Shown: in pieces, positions 1-13,458 of the stretch | How positions within the stretch are numbered: position 1 is the first letter of the stretch | Layout: each line of letters starts with the position of its first letter | Assembly: GCF_023278565.1 (NCBI RefSeq) | Contig: NC_064673.1 | Coordinates: 62,001 to 126,000 of the forward strand | DNA: 64,000 nt | Reading direction: 5' to 3' | DNA from: Colletotrichum lupini | Taxonomy: Eukaryota; Ascomycota; Sordariomycetes; Glomerellales; Glomerellaceae | Program-made: the position numbers and the translations under genes | Notes under the pieces: generated by a model | What the model was told of the DNA's origin: nothing | Database searches by the model: none | Seen by the model: the letters and a program-made list of their open reading frames with translations, nothing else

Positions 1-580
1 GACTCCATGTGCCAGCGACTGAGTTGTCGAGGTGATGAGGATGAATTCCGCTAAGGATTCCAGAGGAATTCCCACTATCCTCACAACAATCACGATGGGT
101 GTTTTGTCACAGTCAAGTTGGTTTCGACATGGCTCGTTTGAAAGTCCGCATTAGCGACCGATGTATTATTCTTTCAGTACATTCTGGGTATCGTAGCGCT
201 TGCTTATTACATTGTTCTCAAATCCTTCACTCGGCAGTGCTCCAAAAAGCATTGGCCGTGATCAGCTGGTATCGTGCAGATGAAATCAAACGAACCAATA
301 CTGGTGGCTCATAGTAATGGCCCCGGGAGAGAACAGCGGCTTGCGGGCTATGGGTTGACCAAGCAACTCGGACTAGCCACCTCGTGCCATGCGGACCATG
401 ACTCATCTTTCATTGTGCTGCCTCTGTAATACTTCACGATGGCCCTGTTGCATCGTCCCTCACTCTGCCTACATGAAGCATTGCTGCCGACACCTGCTGA
501 AGCCGGGCTATCCGGGCGCGGCGAGAAACGAACGGCCACCTGAGTTGCCTTCTTGTCTCCATTTGTAGCCGAGATGCAGA
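1..580. other. Left-edge stretch with no supported gene
   Basis: Only short open frames occur here, and none shows a recognisable domain or a convincing start. It lies just downstream of the stop of the minus-strand poly-Q gene, so it probably holds that gene's 3' UTR and terminator. Nothing else can be supported. Confidence 0.5.
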
Positions 581-1906
581 CTACTGATTCTCCAAAACGT
601 CAAAGATTCCTTCAAAGACTGGCGCTGGCGCGGGAGGCCGTGTCTCGCCCTTCAGACTCCGGCTCAATGAGTCCATGGACATGGTGGTGGCCATACCACC
701 GCCCGGGAAACCGAGCGAGACTGATCTCAGCTGTCTGGGTTCGAGCATACCCATTCCGATCTCGGCGGCACCAGAAGCCGACCGCTCTGCACCAAGGGCA
801 AGGTCTAGCCTTGAAGAGGACCTCCGCAGAGGGGAGCGACCATGCAAATTTGGCGTCTGTGAGAATGATCTTGATGGTGGGGGGAAGAGGCGAGTGGCCA
901 ATGCCGGCGACGACGGCGAGGGCGAAGAAAAGGAAGGCCGGGAGATGGACGATGAAGTGGAGGAGGAGGAAGACCTGCGCGAGGAAGAGGATGCCTGCCG
1001 ATTCGAGGACATGTACTCAATTTCGAGTAGGTGGAGAAGGTCAGTGACCGTGACACCTTCGGGAAGGTTGAAGTCTGGCCGAGGGATTCGGTGGTAAGCG
1101 GGTGGTCCCATTCGGGCTCCGTTGGTAGACGGCCGACGCTGTTGAATTTGAGGCTGCGGTGGCGGTGGCGGTGTTGGTTGCTGTTCAAGAAATGATGATG
1201 CTGATGGCGGTGTTGATGGAAGTGGTTGGCTAGCGGGTTGAGGTGCCTCGATCTCATGGTACCGCGTGGGCCGCGTAACCGTTGCCAGTTCGGGCAGCCC
1301 GTTCATGACAACGGGGCCGCCGGCTGGCGAAGAGCAGCTGCTGACGGGACTTGAGAGCAATTCACCGTACCCTTTGGCGGGCCGGTGACTCTGAGCTGGT
1401 TCGGGGCCTTGGGAGAAGGTGCTGCTGCGGTTGAGGTAGCCATCTCTAGGGCTGTCCAAATTTGACTGCTGCTGCTGCTGCTGCTGCTGCCTATGCTTCA
1501 ATGACGGGGCCCTCTGAAAGGCCGTCTGCAGAGAGAGCCTTCCCCGACGCGACTTTGATAGATTACGCAGAGGTTCCCGAGCCGGCGAGTCGGGCGCGGG
1601 CGCGTAGAGACCCGTTTCGGAGACGGCAAAGGGGTCAGCGGGGGAGGAGGGTGATTTCAGGGCCTCGAACGTCGAGACGGCCTGGGACACGGGAACATTT
1701 TGGTGACCAGTATGGTTCATCTCCTGGATGAGGTACTGGAGCTGGTTGTCGTCGAGGTCGGCGAGGACTTCGTACAAGGAGCCCAAGGAGGCGGAGGGCT
1801 TGTGCCGCCTGGCGCCGTGAGAGGGTTTCGCGACGGCGGCGTCCATTACGGCGACACTGTAGTTGTTGTTGCTGCCGCCAGTCTGAGTATCGTGAGATTC
1901 CGTCAT
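581..1906 (-). CDS. Low-complexity poly-Q/Ser/Pro-rich hypothetical protein
   Basis: This is an uninterrupted 441-codon frame. I start it at the ATG at 1906 (context ACCATGA). The open frame continues upstream only through a TTG codon. I do not recognise the family. Most of the protein is low complexity: a run of eight Gln encoded by CAG repeats (about 1466-1490), a Pro/Gln-rich stretch, a long Ser-rich block and an Arg/Ser-rich part. Two short segments look ordered and may be conserved: an N-terminal one (about residues 40-65) containing LADLDDNQLQYLIQEM, and a central one containing LPEGVTVTDLLHLLEIEYM. Both could form amphipathic helices. There is no signal peptide or membrane segment. Codon use looks normal. 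A long intergenic region with clustered GATA motifs lies upstream. A regulatory or scaffold role would be a guess. Confidence 0.7.
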   Translation of the reverse strand: MTESHDTQTGGSNNNYSVAVMDAAVAKPSHGARRHKPSASLGSLYEVLADLDDNQLQYLIQEMNHTGHQNVPVSQAVSTFEALKSPSSPADPFAVSETGLYAPAPDSPAREPLRNLSKSRRGRLSLQTAFQRAPSLKHRQQQQQQQQSNLDSPRDGYLNRSSTFSQGPEPAQSHRPAKGYGELLSSPVSSCSSPAGGPVVMNGLPELATVTRPTRYHEIEAPQPASQPLPSTPPSASSFLEQQPTPPPPPQPQIQQRRPSTNGARMGPPAYHRIPRPDFNLPEGVTVTDLLHLLEIEYMSSNRQASSSSRRSSSSSTSSSISRPSFSSPSPSSPALATRLFPPPSRSFSQTPNLHGRSPLRRSSSRLDLALGAERSASGAAEIGMGMLEPRQLRSVSLGFPGGGMATTMSMDSLSRSLKGETRPPAPAPVFEGIFDVLENQ

Positions 1907-3066
1907 GGTACACAAGGCTATGTACGGAAGGGGTGTAGGTACTGGCGAATGTGGTGGACGGTAGGTAAAGTGATTGGTACGTATCAGGTATCAGGCACGC
2001 TGTGTGGAATGACACTCTGAGACAGTGAGTCTCATTGCTGCTTCAGTGAAACACGACCCAAAGGGTGAATGAGTGTGGGTTGAGTTGCATGAACTTGCTG
2101 CAGCCTGCGGGCCACGCACACCAACGCGCGAACACGGGACGGGACTTTGGAAGGGAGGGATGGACGGAGGGTCAGACCGGCTGCAACCTCAGGTTCGAGG
2201 GGGGAATGAATGGGGAAGAATTGATTACGAGGTAATTACTCCGTTAAAGGATGCGCAACAAAAAGCAGACAGAACGGCAATCGGGGATGAGACGGGGAAG
2301 AAGGATGAAACAAGTTGTGAACTACAGAAAGAGAAATGGGCAATTTCAGATAAGCAAGGTCATGAAAGTATGGATACGCGTTCAAAGATGTGTTCCGTAA
2401 TCAATCCTTCTTTTTTTTGCCTCCCCCCCCCCCCCCCTCCCCAGCCATCAGATGAGAGAACGAGCGAACCCTTTATCCAGGACCCTGCGAGACGGACGCG
2501 GGACGCGAGGGGCGCAGAGTGAGGCAGGCTCATGTAAAAGGCAGCAAAAGTCAGCGGCAAAACTTAACGGTTCGTTCGGGTAGCCGTGGCGGCGGTCGTT
2601 TGACGTGACAGGGGTAAAAAGGGGCCAAATCTTAAAAAAAATCCGGGCTTAGGTAATAATTCTGTCCATCATGTGATCAACGTGACCGTAATTACGACTT
2701 TGCCCCGTTTGGGATAAGCCCGGGGCGTTACCTTATCGTCAACGTCATTTCGGTTCAAGCTTATCGATAATCAGCTCGAGCGATAAGGTGTTTGCAACGG
2801 GAGTGAGGCCGTTCGCATGGTAATGATTGCTCTCAAGTTCCCTCACTTTCACAGAAAATGGAGATTACGAGCTGCAGGTTCAGTAAAGGGGAGATTGACT
2901 AGCTACCTTAGCTATCTGAGCAATTGGGCAAGGGGTATCTGACAAGCAAAAGGCACTCCAGGCCGTAAACGAGCTATTCTCACACAAACATGGCCCATAC
3001 CAACAAACCTCTCGAAACCCAACAACGGATCAGCATCATCAGCTCAGATGTGACCAATCAGTCCAA
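1907..3066. promoter_or_regulatory. Upstream region of the poly-Q gene, also 3' flank of the giant DUF3638 gene
   Basis: This stretch of about 1.2 kb holds no supported gene. It contains a C-rich homopolymer tract of about 15 bases near 2421-2436 next to a T run, and a dense cluster of GATA motifs (listed separately). Both flanking genes are on the minus strand, so it serves as promoter of the downstream poly-Q gene and terminator region of the DUF3638 gene. Confidence 0.45.
2711..2788. promoter_or_regulatory. Cluster of five GATA-factor motifs
   Basis: Within 78 bp there are GATAAG (about 2712), CTTATC (about 2732), CTTATC running into GATAAT (2760-2771) and GATAAG (about 2782), in both orientations. 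HGATAR is the binding motif of fungal GATA regulators of the AreA/NreB and white-collar type. The cluster is about 0.8 kb upstream of the poly-Q start codon. Binding is inferred from motif density only. Confidence 0.35.
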
Positions 3067-6000
3067 TCAGTCCTCCTCGACTTCGCTTCCAATCTCCGAA
3101 TCGTTGTACTCAATCTCGTCCTCGTGTGCATCGCTATCATCCTCTTCATTGGCACCCATGCCATCCACAGCAAATAGGTCAACGTGATGATCGCCGTTGT
3201 CCTCTTCGTCATCCCCCTTGCTTTGAATAGGAGCAAACAGCTTGTCTCGATTCTCGATGACGACTTGTCGGAAGAATGGGTGATCCTCCTGAAGAGTCTT
3301 GCCCTGCGCGATGAAACCCATTGGGGTCGACATGAAGTCTTGACCGCGACGGCGCGCAGCAAGCCACTCTTGCACAAAAGACAGGGGCCGCGCAGTAAGG
3401 CCGTTAGGCGACACATACACCTTGTTCTTTTCGCCGCTCTGCGTATCGGCAGAGTCACTGTCTGAACCTTCCTGATCGAGATACTCTAACAACGGCAGTG
3501 ACTGATCGATGCCAAGAAATTCGCAGAGCTGGTCGTACTCGGCCCACTCAAAATATAGCCGGCCGCCGTAGATTCCCAGCTCGATCTTCAGCCAATCTGG
3601 GGCCTTCCAACCAAGAGGGAGTGAAGGGACACTGAAAAAGTTGAGGTCGCTGAAATGGAGCATCTTCCGGGTAACTGGCGCCGCGTAGGTAATCAAGTTT
3701 GTCGCGCAGTGAAAGGCTGGATCCTTGAGAATGGACAAGAGTATTTCCGCCTCTTCCGGTATAACGATCAAGGCCACTTCGGTCTTACGGCTCCATAGTA
3801 TCCAGTTCACATTGCGCTAGCCATTTGTTAGCAGTGGCCCGTGATAGTACAGAAACTTCCAAAAAAAGGTTGTGACTTACCAGGAAATTGTCGCTCGTCA
3901 GGTCGAAGTTTAGCTTGACTGTCCGCTCGAATTCCGTAGTAACGTAGAGATTGGAACGCGAGGGTCGGTCCGAAACCTTGAACTTCTTGCCTATCGCAGT
4001 CTTAGACAAGGATTTGATGGCAGGGACAAAGGTGTGGGCGCCAGCGGGTATTCTTCCTGCGTGGCGAAGGACTCGACTTCTGGGTGCAGCCCAGGGAAAG
4101 CCAAGGCTGGATAATGATACGGCTTCTTGACTTGACGAACTGTTTCAACCTCGAAGGCCACTTCTCGTTCTTGTTCAACTTCCTGGAGAGCGGATGCATG
4201 GACAGCCCGACCAGTGTCTTGGAATGCCTTGCGCCTCTTGTTCAGTTCCTTAACAAAGGCCCTGATCTTCGCGTCTGATCCAGCCTGGAATTCTCCAGTT
4301 CCCTTGATCTTTCGTTTCGGCTCGTAGAGCTTCTGAAGACTGTGTTGCTCGTCTTGCTTGATCGTCACAAGATAGTTTTCCCGCTGGTGCTTATCTTTGA
4401 CAAAATCTGGGTTGTCAATCGCAGCCTGCATTCGGCGACAGAAGTCCATGCCCTGGGAATAGTAAAGTGGCTGTAACTGCTCAATACCATCGCAAGTGTT
4501 GTCCAAGAGCCAGAAAATCCTAAAAAATGGGTTAGCCACATCATTGGACTTGGCCAGTCGTGACTTACACATCGCTGGAATTCACAGTGGCCCCATGCGG
4601 CTTGCAGTGGAGATCAACAATGCTCTGGTATACTTCTGGGGGAGCGAAGAAAGTCACGGATTGAGTTGTGCCCAGTTGCCTCAATCGCATAGCAGCTGTG
4701 AATGGTCTTGTGAGTCCAATGTTCGGGAGAGACGTTGCGTTGAAGTAGTCCTGTATTAGCTGCTCACCTTGAACTGTATGGTCTTTGCTTTGATTCAGTC
4801 CCAGAGTCAACGCACCCCGTGCTGATGGAGGGAACTTGAGGTCTGTACCTCTCGTATGAGCCTGTGTCGTGATCAGCAACCTCATCCCAGAATGCGCAAT
4901 CTTTGAATTACCTCATCCAAATACACCAAGCATTCGCCGAGGTCATCAGCGTAAGGGGATGCGAGGAGCGGCGTCTTTCTACCACTTCGCTGGATGATCC
5001 ACGGCATGTTGCTTTGGTCAAAGAACAAGGCCGCGGCAGCTTTCTCGTCGATCGTTAACCACTGCTTAGCTAGGGTCTCGTTGTCCATCTCCAGTATCTG
5101 GGCGCCAGCATCGATCAAAATTCTGATGCCACGACGATGAAGCTCTCTCAATAGATCGGGCTCGGATGCGCGCGCCCCACGGGGTCCGACAACCCTGTGG
5201 CACTCTCGAGATCGGTCGTGCAATAGGTATGTGAGAACTTCTGCATTGGTATGTGAAAGCCCAGGAAGATCGTCCTGCGTGATGGTGAGCGGAAGCATTG
5301 TACGATTGTCGTTTGTGCCACTGAACCCGGTTGTCATGGCCGATGACGAAGTAGGTTGTCTCTGTCCAGCTTGCTCTGCTTGCGTCGACTGATCGGTGTC
5401 ATGCACTGAGAAGAGAGGGATATCCCAACCATTTGATTGGAGCTTGACTCTGAACTGTTGCGCATGCTGAGGAAAAACGAAGTTATTCATGAAGTAATCA
5501 ATCGCCGCAATGTTGTACCGCAGAGCTATCCATATCTCACCAAGTTGCTGACCATCATCGACATTGATCGAGTTCCAGGCTTTGAGGTGCTCAGGAAATC
5601 TTGCACTGCTTCGAGCCCACTTATCGTATTCAGAGGTTGGATCATCGCACTTGAGAAGATGCTCAAGGGATTGGGTCAGTTGAGCGACGCTGATGCCGTC
5701 GTAGTAAAATGCCAGACATGTGAATAAGATGGCGACGTCTGGGTGTCCCCACTCAGACTGCTCGCTGGGGACGCCTTTGGCGTGGTAAGGCACCGCAATG
5801 GGGTCTCGGAGTGGATGTAGCCCATACTGAACATTCCATCTCTTCTTCAGAGTCATCATTAAGATGCGGTTGACCAAGATACCCCGAAGCAGGTAAACGG
5901 TCTGCTTGACGCTGGGCCGATCCGGGCACAAATGACGGATACGCTGAAGTGTTCCATCCCGGGGTCTTTCATTGAGCAAGAACTCCCTAACAGCAAGTCG

Positions 6001-9000
6001 GTCGACAGCGTCTAGGTTCTGCAACTGAAGAATCCCAGCATCACCCCGTAACACGTCTGAAGTAAGAAGCTTGACAAGCGCCTCCTCAACGTCCGTTCGT
6101 AAGAAGAAGAGTAATGGGAAGCCTCCCCCGGATCGTCGAATGACTTCGATTGAGTTCGGAAACTGGTGGGCTAGGGCGTATAGATGCCTGTCAACGAGTC
6201 GCAAGAGGTCTTGAGCCACTTGCCAACGATGAGGATGCCCATCGACAGTCATCTGTGAGCCGGAGGGGTAGATTAGCTGTGTTCTCACAGCTAATGTGTA
6301 ATCAGACTCATCCAAGATGTCGCGGCATCGAGTGCGCAGCCACGACTGAACGTTGATCATTGGCCCAGCTTCCGGCATCCTGTTGTCCACCATCCGCTGC
6401 AGGCCACTCAACATGAAGGACAGGTTGTGCTCCGGCTGGCATACCATGACCCCGGCTTGCTTCATTATAGTTCTGTGCACTTTATGGTATGCTCGAATGA
6501 GGTTTTCCTGTGTAGGGGTTCGACGGGAGAACGGAATGTGCCGGACTTGTCGATTGAGAAGACCGCCGAGTCGTGCTTCAAGGAGCTGAGCCGTTTGCAG
6601 CAGAAGAGCTTTTGGGACCACTACCCTTACAAGGGTTTTGGTATCTGCCAGTGCAGCAGCCACCATGGGTATGATGCAAGATGTTTTGCCTGTTCATCAT
6701 TAGCCATCAGCATTGTAAGAGAAAGTGTGTAAGCAGGGTTGTTGGTACAACTGACCTTGCCCCATGTTCATCTGCAAAACAGAATTACAACCAGAAGCCG
6801 GAGATATTGTAGCCAAGGCGACGTCAACCTGGTCGGGTCGTATCATCAAGTTTGCTTCGATTTCGAGAAGTAGCCAATCGGGATGCTCGGATGGCTGCCA
6901 GTTCGAGTGGCCCTTGTTTGCCATCTCGTCTGCGTATCGTCCAGCATCGCCACGCATAATAGCATGGTTAATACGGAGATCTCGCTGAGCGTTTGTGATC
7001 GAGATACCAAAGTCCAGCAATGTCTGGAACACCGAGTTGCCGAACTGAACGGGCGTGGCTGTCGACCGGAGCTGTTCCAACAAGGTCACCGTGGTGATCG
7101 CAGGCCAAAGCTGGCCGGCCTTGAGCCAATGCACGCTTTCAGCAGAGAGATTCTCGTCAGGTTTCTCTAGAGCAAGAGCAATAGCCTTGTAACGTCGTTG
7201 GGTCGAGAGAAGCGACAAAGAAACTTCTCGAGAAACAAAATCTGGTGGCATATCGTCTCTGGTGTGTTTAGAGGCATGCCTGGAAACAAAAGCGTCCAGA
7301 CTCTTCTCCAGGTCTTCCGCGTATTTTTGACGGACCAGCGACTTCGAGTTGGAAAGGTTCGACACAATCTTTTTCAGCTCGGCAATGGCACCGGTGGAAG
7401 GAAGCAGAGTCGTCTTCGCGGACATCCAGCTCGGTGCTAGAACGTTCGTCCCAAGACTTCGGGTTGCTGAGGGTGGAAGCTTGATTGGTTGGCGAATGTG
7501 ACCTGGATGGCGGGATGGTTCGACAAGACGGCCAGCCCTAGGATTAACGATCTTGACCTTGATATCATCTCTGAAGTTGGTCTTTCCACCGTTGTGAGGA
7601 CTCGGAACTGTCTTTCGCAACAAGTCAGACCTCAGTGAAGGGATCTCACCACCACGCAAGCGGTCTCCAAAGCTCTCTTCTGATGCAATGAAGCACGAGG
7701 CCTCATAATTTGTCTCACTTTGGTGCTGATCCAGAATAGACTGAACGGTGTTCAAGTGTGCACACAAGTCCTTGTTTTGGTAGAGGTGCTTCCATCCCAC
7801 TCGGACCACACTCAAAGCAGCTTCGATGTCGACCTGCAAAGGCTTGGATATGTCTGCAACGCCGGGCTCGATGCAAGGCCACTGCTCAAGTAAGTACTTC
7901 GCCAAGAACCTGCAATCATCATTGGCCTTGAGATCCCAGGCTGCTGTCTCGTCTCTCATACGTCGAAGCTGTTTGGCACTGGCAAAGCTTTTGAGTTCGT
8001 CAGCATCATTCTTGGGGGCTGGAGTCTTGAACGGTCCAATCGCTTCAATGAGATTGTCTAGCTGAGGGGCGTGGTTGGATTGGAAGTCTCGATACTCGAC
8101 CCAAACAGGTAGCTCGACAGCTTTCAATTCCTCGTAAACTGCAAAAGCCGCTAAAGTCTTGATAAGACTCAAATCGGCTTTCGAGCCGTACGAAATGGGT
8201 GCCAGCATGAACATCAGCACAAAGGGATTTTCTTGTTCCCGGCAAGACTTGACTAAGGAGCCCCAGTTTGCCGCAATGTCAATGCCCAGGCGGTCGTTCA
8301 GTGAGTTCTTCTCGCAGAGTTCTTGAAAGCCACCGATCAGATTGTGTTGAGAAAGCTGCTGTGCCAGGCACCGCGTCGTCATCGCCTTGTGTGGCCAAGT
8401 TCGGAGAAAGTTGACAATCTCCAGAACTTGCAAGTGACGCTGGTTAGAAGATGCTGGGACATCGCGCGACTGGTATTTGCAGTCGACGGCCTTCGTAATA
8501 TCTGTGCTATTATCGAAAGACCGCTCATATATCTGCCTGCGAAGCCGGGCCCGAGTATGCAGGTGAAGGTCGCCAGCGGGTGGTAATACGCCGAAGTTGA
8601 CATCTACGAGCGCAAAGGATTGAAGCTCCGCAGAAATTGAAAAGATCTGTTCAACAATAGGTCTGAACATTTCATGCTGTACGCCTTCGGTCAAGCTTAC
8701 ATCCCAGCGATCCGTTTTCATGACTTTGAGATCGGTCGGATAATACTCATGCTGTGGAGTGAGCTGCGCGATCTTGAGTAGTACTTTGATTGGTCCACTG
8801 TGAAGGGGAGACCAGGGTTGACAGATCCCAGATCTTAGCCATTGTAATGCCTCTTCAGTCCCAGTCCGTTCAGTGAGAGGGTCCGGGAACGACGAAGACG
8901 TATATGCGTGCAGCTGTGCCTTCATATAGAGAAGCATTGGCTCTGGAGCTGATTCGATCCGTCCGAGATGTCTGTTGATGACAAACTTGCCGTAGTCTCC

Positions 9001-12000
9001 ACTGGGAGGCACTCTCACTACCATGTTGTTATTGTTTTGTTTCGCTTCCACTGCACCAATTGGTGTCAAGATGCTTCTCTGCTGGATATCGCGTGGGTTC
9101 CGCAAAACCAGCTTGCTTTCAAGGCCGTACCAAGTGCCCGCATCTTGGTCTGAGTCAATTTCAGATCCTAATTGAGGTGATTGGAGCAGGCGGCAGGTGT
9201 TGACGTAGAAGAGAAGTTGTAGCCGGCGGATCTCTACGCTCAAATGTCCTGAATGCGGCTGGAACACAAGGAGGTTCATGCGTTCTTCAAAGCCACCGAA
9301 AATGTCAGCGATACGGCCGAACAGGGAACTATACGTATCGACAAGCCGAGAACTCTTGTTCGTACAGCTACGATCTTGAACATCGAGAATCCAGTTATGG
9401 TGGCCAATGTTCCATTTGTCGGCGTTCGGGGTGATGAGCACCTTTCCACTCCGTAGGTCCCTTTTTGTTTGATTTGAGAAGTTAGCCGAAGTCCCAACCC
9501 GCACATTATTATTCAAAAACTTACAGCCAGTGAACGCAATCATTCAGAAGAGGGCCGGGTAGATCCCATGCGTCTCGCGATTTGAACTTGCTTCTCTGTA
9601 TCAATTGAAGGTACTGCTGTCCTTTAGTTGCCCGAATGACAATTGAACTGCCGTCATATCCAATGTCGATGCGATATCCATGATGTTTGACAGTCAATGC
9701 TGGTACTCGGGTCGGTCAAAACAATCTCACACTTTCTTGGAAATGAGACTCACTGTAGTCCATGCCAGGCATGTCCGAAGGGCGAGTAAGCAAAGCCTGC
9801 TCCCCGAAAAGTTCCGTGAGTACTTCTGTATGTTCAGGTGGCTTGGGGAGTTTCTATCAATGAGTTAGCCTATCTCACTAGCTGATTTCCAGTCAACGAA
9901 CACATACTCCAAGAGGACGGTTGTCGACGAGGAGTAACCCAGTGCAAATGTTGTACTGAACAGTCTGCATGCGCTCTTCCCAACCATCATGGCCTTGGAT
10001 CTCGCAGATAACCCATTCTGACTCGAGTTGGAGAGACGAAATCGTACGAGAATGGCCGTCGGCTTCAGGCCACACTGTCATAATTGCGATCCTAAACATG
10101 TCAGGTGCAGAAGCAATAGACTTGCGAACCATTGGTGATAGACGATATGATAGCTTCATGTCCGAAACGACAGCGTGTTGGAGAACTTGAGGCAGTGCGC
10201 CAACGTCAACAACCAAGTTATCCTGGACTGTAATGCAACACTCGATGTACGTCCGCAACGAAAGCGAATCAAGATTCGCAACCTGGTTCGCGTGAATGAC
10301 GTACGTGCGCTTGCAAAGAACCGCTGCCCAAAGAGCGTACTGTTGGCACCTGCGGGCTGTTTCAGCATCCCTTGCTCGGAATGTCTCAAAGCGAAGCATT
10401 TCAACCCATCGCAAGCAGATTTCGCGAGCTCGAATAATGTTTGAAAATCCCTTTTGGTCGGGGCTTGTGGTTGTCAACGCGAATGTCCGGAGCAGAAGTG
10501 TAATCAGAATGTCCATTTGGTACGTTTCGCGCCAATTGGCTTGCACAGTTTCTAGTCGCGTCTGAATCTGCTCCAATAGTCTCTTGCAGAACGATTCATC
10601 TCTAAAGATGGTGTGAGTGGCTCGAAGAAAGTCGCCCGAGTTATCTTGTGGGCCGCTTTGAAGGGCAAGATGGGTCACCAGAAGCATCGTGACTTCGCTT
10701 GAGAAGTTCAGGTTTGTTGAAGCCAGTTCTGTGAGCAACACAATCCAGCGTTGGGATTCTCCAGCCATGAGCGTTTGCATGGCCAGATATTCGTGGTTGT
10801 TAATCCCTGGAGGGCAGCTTGACTGGCTGGCAACAACTTCGTAGGACGATGGACCTGGACCACTCAACGAGTAAGCCTTTGTCTCCAGCAGCGTACTCCA
10901 CGGCGAGCTCTTTGGCAGGGTCAGAGCCACTTGGTGGTCGAATAAAGGTCGGAATCTGACACGGCCAGGCCATGTTGAGGTCGATTCGTCAAAGTATCCG
11001 AGCTTCAGAGCGTTTGGGCGGCATACACCATCACGTCCTCCTTCCCATTCAACTGGAAACGGCATCGAAGTGTAATGAGTTACATGGACTGTAGGGTCAG
11101 ATGGTTAGACATTTGCTGTAGCTCGAAATAGGTACAGAAGGCGGCAAGCCGATCGGTACGCGAAAAAGGGCTGTAGATTTCAAGTTATAGTGGAAACTTA
11201 CAAGGCTTTGTAGTCGAGGCTAAGCCAAGCTTGTGCTGGCTCGGTCTCCAAAAAGACTTCAGCTGGAGATAGTCTCTCAGAAGACACCGAGGTAAAATAC
11301 CTTGGTCATCGAAGTGAGTCGCGAGATGTCGAAGAAGCCACCATGTCGTGTCTCGATATGCCGCAAACTCCTTTGGACAAACTAATTCGAAAATAACCGC
11401 TCGTGCAACGACAGGGTCACTAGGCAGGGGGTCTTCGAATATATTAATGCGCATGCTTTGAGCTTTCTCCATCATGGAACATCTCGAACAGTTGCGGTCA
11501 TGATACCCCCGGCCCTGGGGATTGTGCTCGTCGAAGATGTAAGTGCAGGCGCTGATATCAATGCGGCTGATCAATTCGTCATATTCCTTGCTTTTCTTTT
11601 TCCACTCCCGTTGTTTCTGATCGCGCATATTGCTAGCTAATTCAATGATTGCTCCGTGCAAGTCTTTTAAGACCGACCCCTCACTTGATTCCTTGTAGTA
11701 CCGCTCAGCAAAGCAACCCGGGGATGGGTCCTCAAAGATGTTGCGGCGGCTGGCACTAGCTTTTTTCACGCGAGCTGACAGAAGATCTTGGAGCATGCCG
11801 AGGCGCCTCATATCCCCAAGCTGAGGCAGAAGGAGAACATCTAGCATTTGTGGGTAGAACATTGGGTGAAAGTCCGTCAGCAGGGGGAATGAAGCGCAAG
11901 CAATCGAATCCATCTTGATCCACAACTCCATGACTGTCAGAAGCATCTGGCTCTTTTGTTTTGCGTTGCCCTCGTACAGAGGAGCCGCTGTATGGATGTA

Positions 12001-13458
12001 GTCAAAGATTTGCTGAGAAATCTGTGTGCAGGAATCTTTTGTCGATGCAAGGAGCTCCGTCTCGGTGTTGATCAGCTTATGATAGCGCTGTGCATAATGA
12101 CTGAGATGGTCTCTGGGTGCTTCAACTGGACCTTCGCCCGGAATTTCCCGATATCGTCGTCTTCTGCGTGGCGCTTTGTTGCTGAGGATGACCTTTTTGA
12201 TGTACTCATAGCTGGCCCTGAGACCAAGCTGCATGTCCACGAAAGGGGCTTTCCGTGGAAGCGTGGGGATTTGTTTAGTCAAGCTCTTTCTCGTCTGTGT
12301 AATCGCACGATGGAGAAAGTAGGAACACTTGTCGATGGTTGCGGTGAAGGTGGGATTGAGACGATTGAAGAGAAAGTCGTACCTCGAGACGGCGACACGA
12401 TCCTGGGAGCGGCTTCTATCCAGGTCAACTTTGACGAGCCGACGGCAGATTTTCTTTTTGAGAAAGTGAACATTTTCAGCGCTGGCTTGGAAGGTGATTG
12501 TGGCGTCGAGAAACGTTGACAAAAGGACACACATGAAGAACTTGTACTCAAGGCGACCTTGCTCCGGACTCAACGAGACGCAGAGGAATCTCTCGATACA
12601 GACGCGGAGGATGAGATAGTAAGGTAGTCTGCGCCATGGCCTTTTGGCGTGATCCCAGCAAATGTCGTCGCGAACACGCTTCCTGAGAAGGACTGGGGCA
12701 ACCCGGCGGCCATTTTCTTCAAGAATTGCCATGAGTAGAGAGGTGATGATGGAAGGGTCACCGGTGTTGCGATACTCGAAGACACTAGTGCCGGCCTTGA
12801 AGGCGTGAGCAGCGAAGTCCTTGACGGTTTCCAGCGACGCCTGCTCAATGAATGTGGCTAAGCTTGATTGAAAGTGCTGATCGGCGAAGGTCGTGAACGG
12901 GATGGCGACCGCGATCCCGGGGAAGTCCCAGAGCAGAGCGCCCTCGGTGGCTAAGACCTGTTCATTCTTGGCAGACGCTTCGAAGGCCTCGAAGACGACA
13001 CTGTCGTTGAATATGGGACTGAAGAGGAAACTTGTCAGCGGCCCATGAACTTGTGAGGACGATGGTTTTTCAGATTGAAGGAAAACTCACTCTTGTGCTC
13101 GACGGATGATGAGACCAGCATTCTGTTTCTCGATGTGCAGAACAATGCAGCCAGACGGGCCCAGGTCGTGCAGTTCTCGGAGAAGAATTGCCTTGTCAAT
13201 TCGCCCGGCTGCGTTGAGATGCTGGCAGGCACCGAGTGTTTTGCCAACTGAGTGCCAGACATCGCGGCATTGATCAGCGTTTCCAGGCAATTCGCTCATG
13301 ATCTTGGCGGCGGCTGCCAAACGCTGAACGAGTTCAGACTCGATGAGCTGGATTTGTTTCTCTGGGTCTCGCTGCTGTGGGAGTTTGGCTGGCATTGCCA
13401 GGTGGCTGAAAAGCGCACCATGGACGGCCGCTGGCGATTCCACCAGCAAGGGGTCCAT
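3067..13458 (-). CDS. Giant DUF6606/DUF3638/DUF3645 protein with an apparent frameshift
   Basis: Hand-spliced model, eleven exons (complement): 13458-13091, 13018-11202, 11088-9908, 9853-9754, 9699-9525, 9460-6756, 6689-4912, 4861-4768, 4695-4569, 4519-3881, 3816-3067. All ten introns are GT-AG, and the product is about 3,244 residues. The N-terminus (HLAMPAKLPQ...) fits DUF6606. Around residue 2112 is NMGQGKTS, the NMG signature of DUF3638, which reads as a Walker A-like loop and is created by splicing across 6755-6690. A DEAH box followed by TRGTDLK (about residue 2707, split by an intron) marks DUF3645. The C-terminus is strongly acidic. The exon sum is 9,734 nt, one short of a multiple of three. 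The reading frame must change near 4045-4065, where family-like sequence continues in the +1 frame, so one base appears to be missing. The function of this fungal family is unknown; an NTP-dependent role is inferred from the motifs only. Confidence 0.85.
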
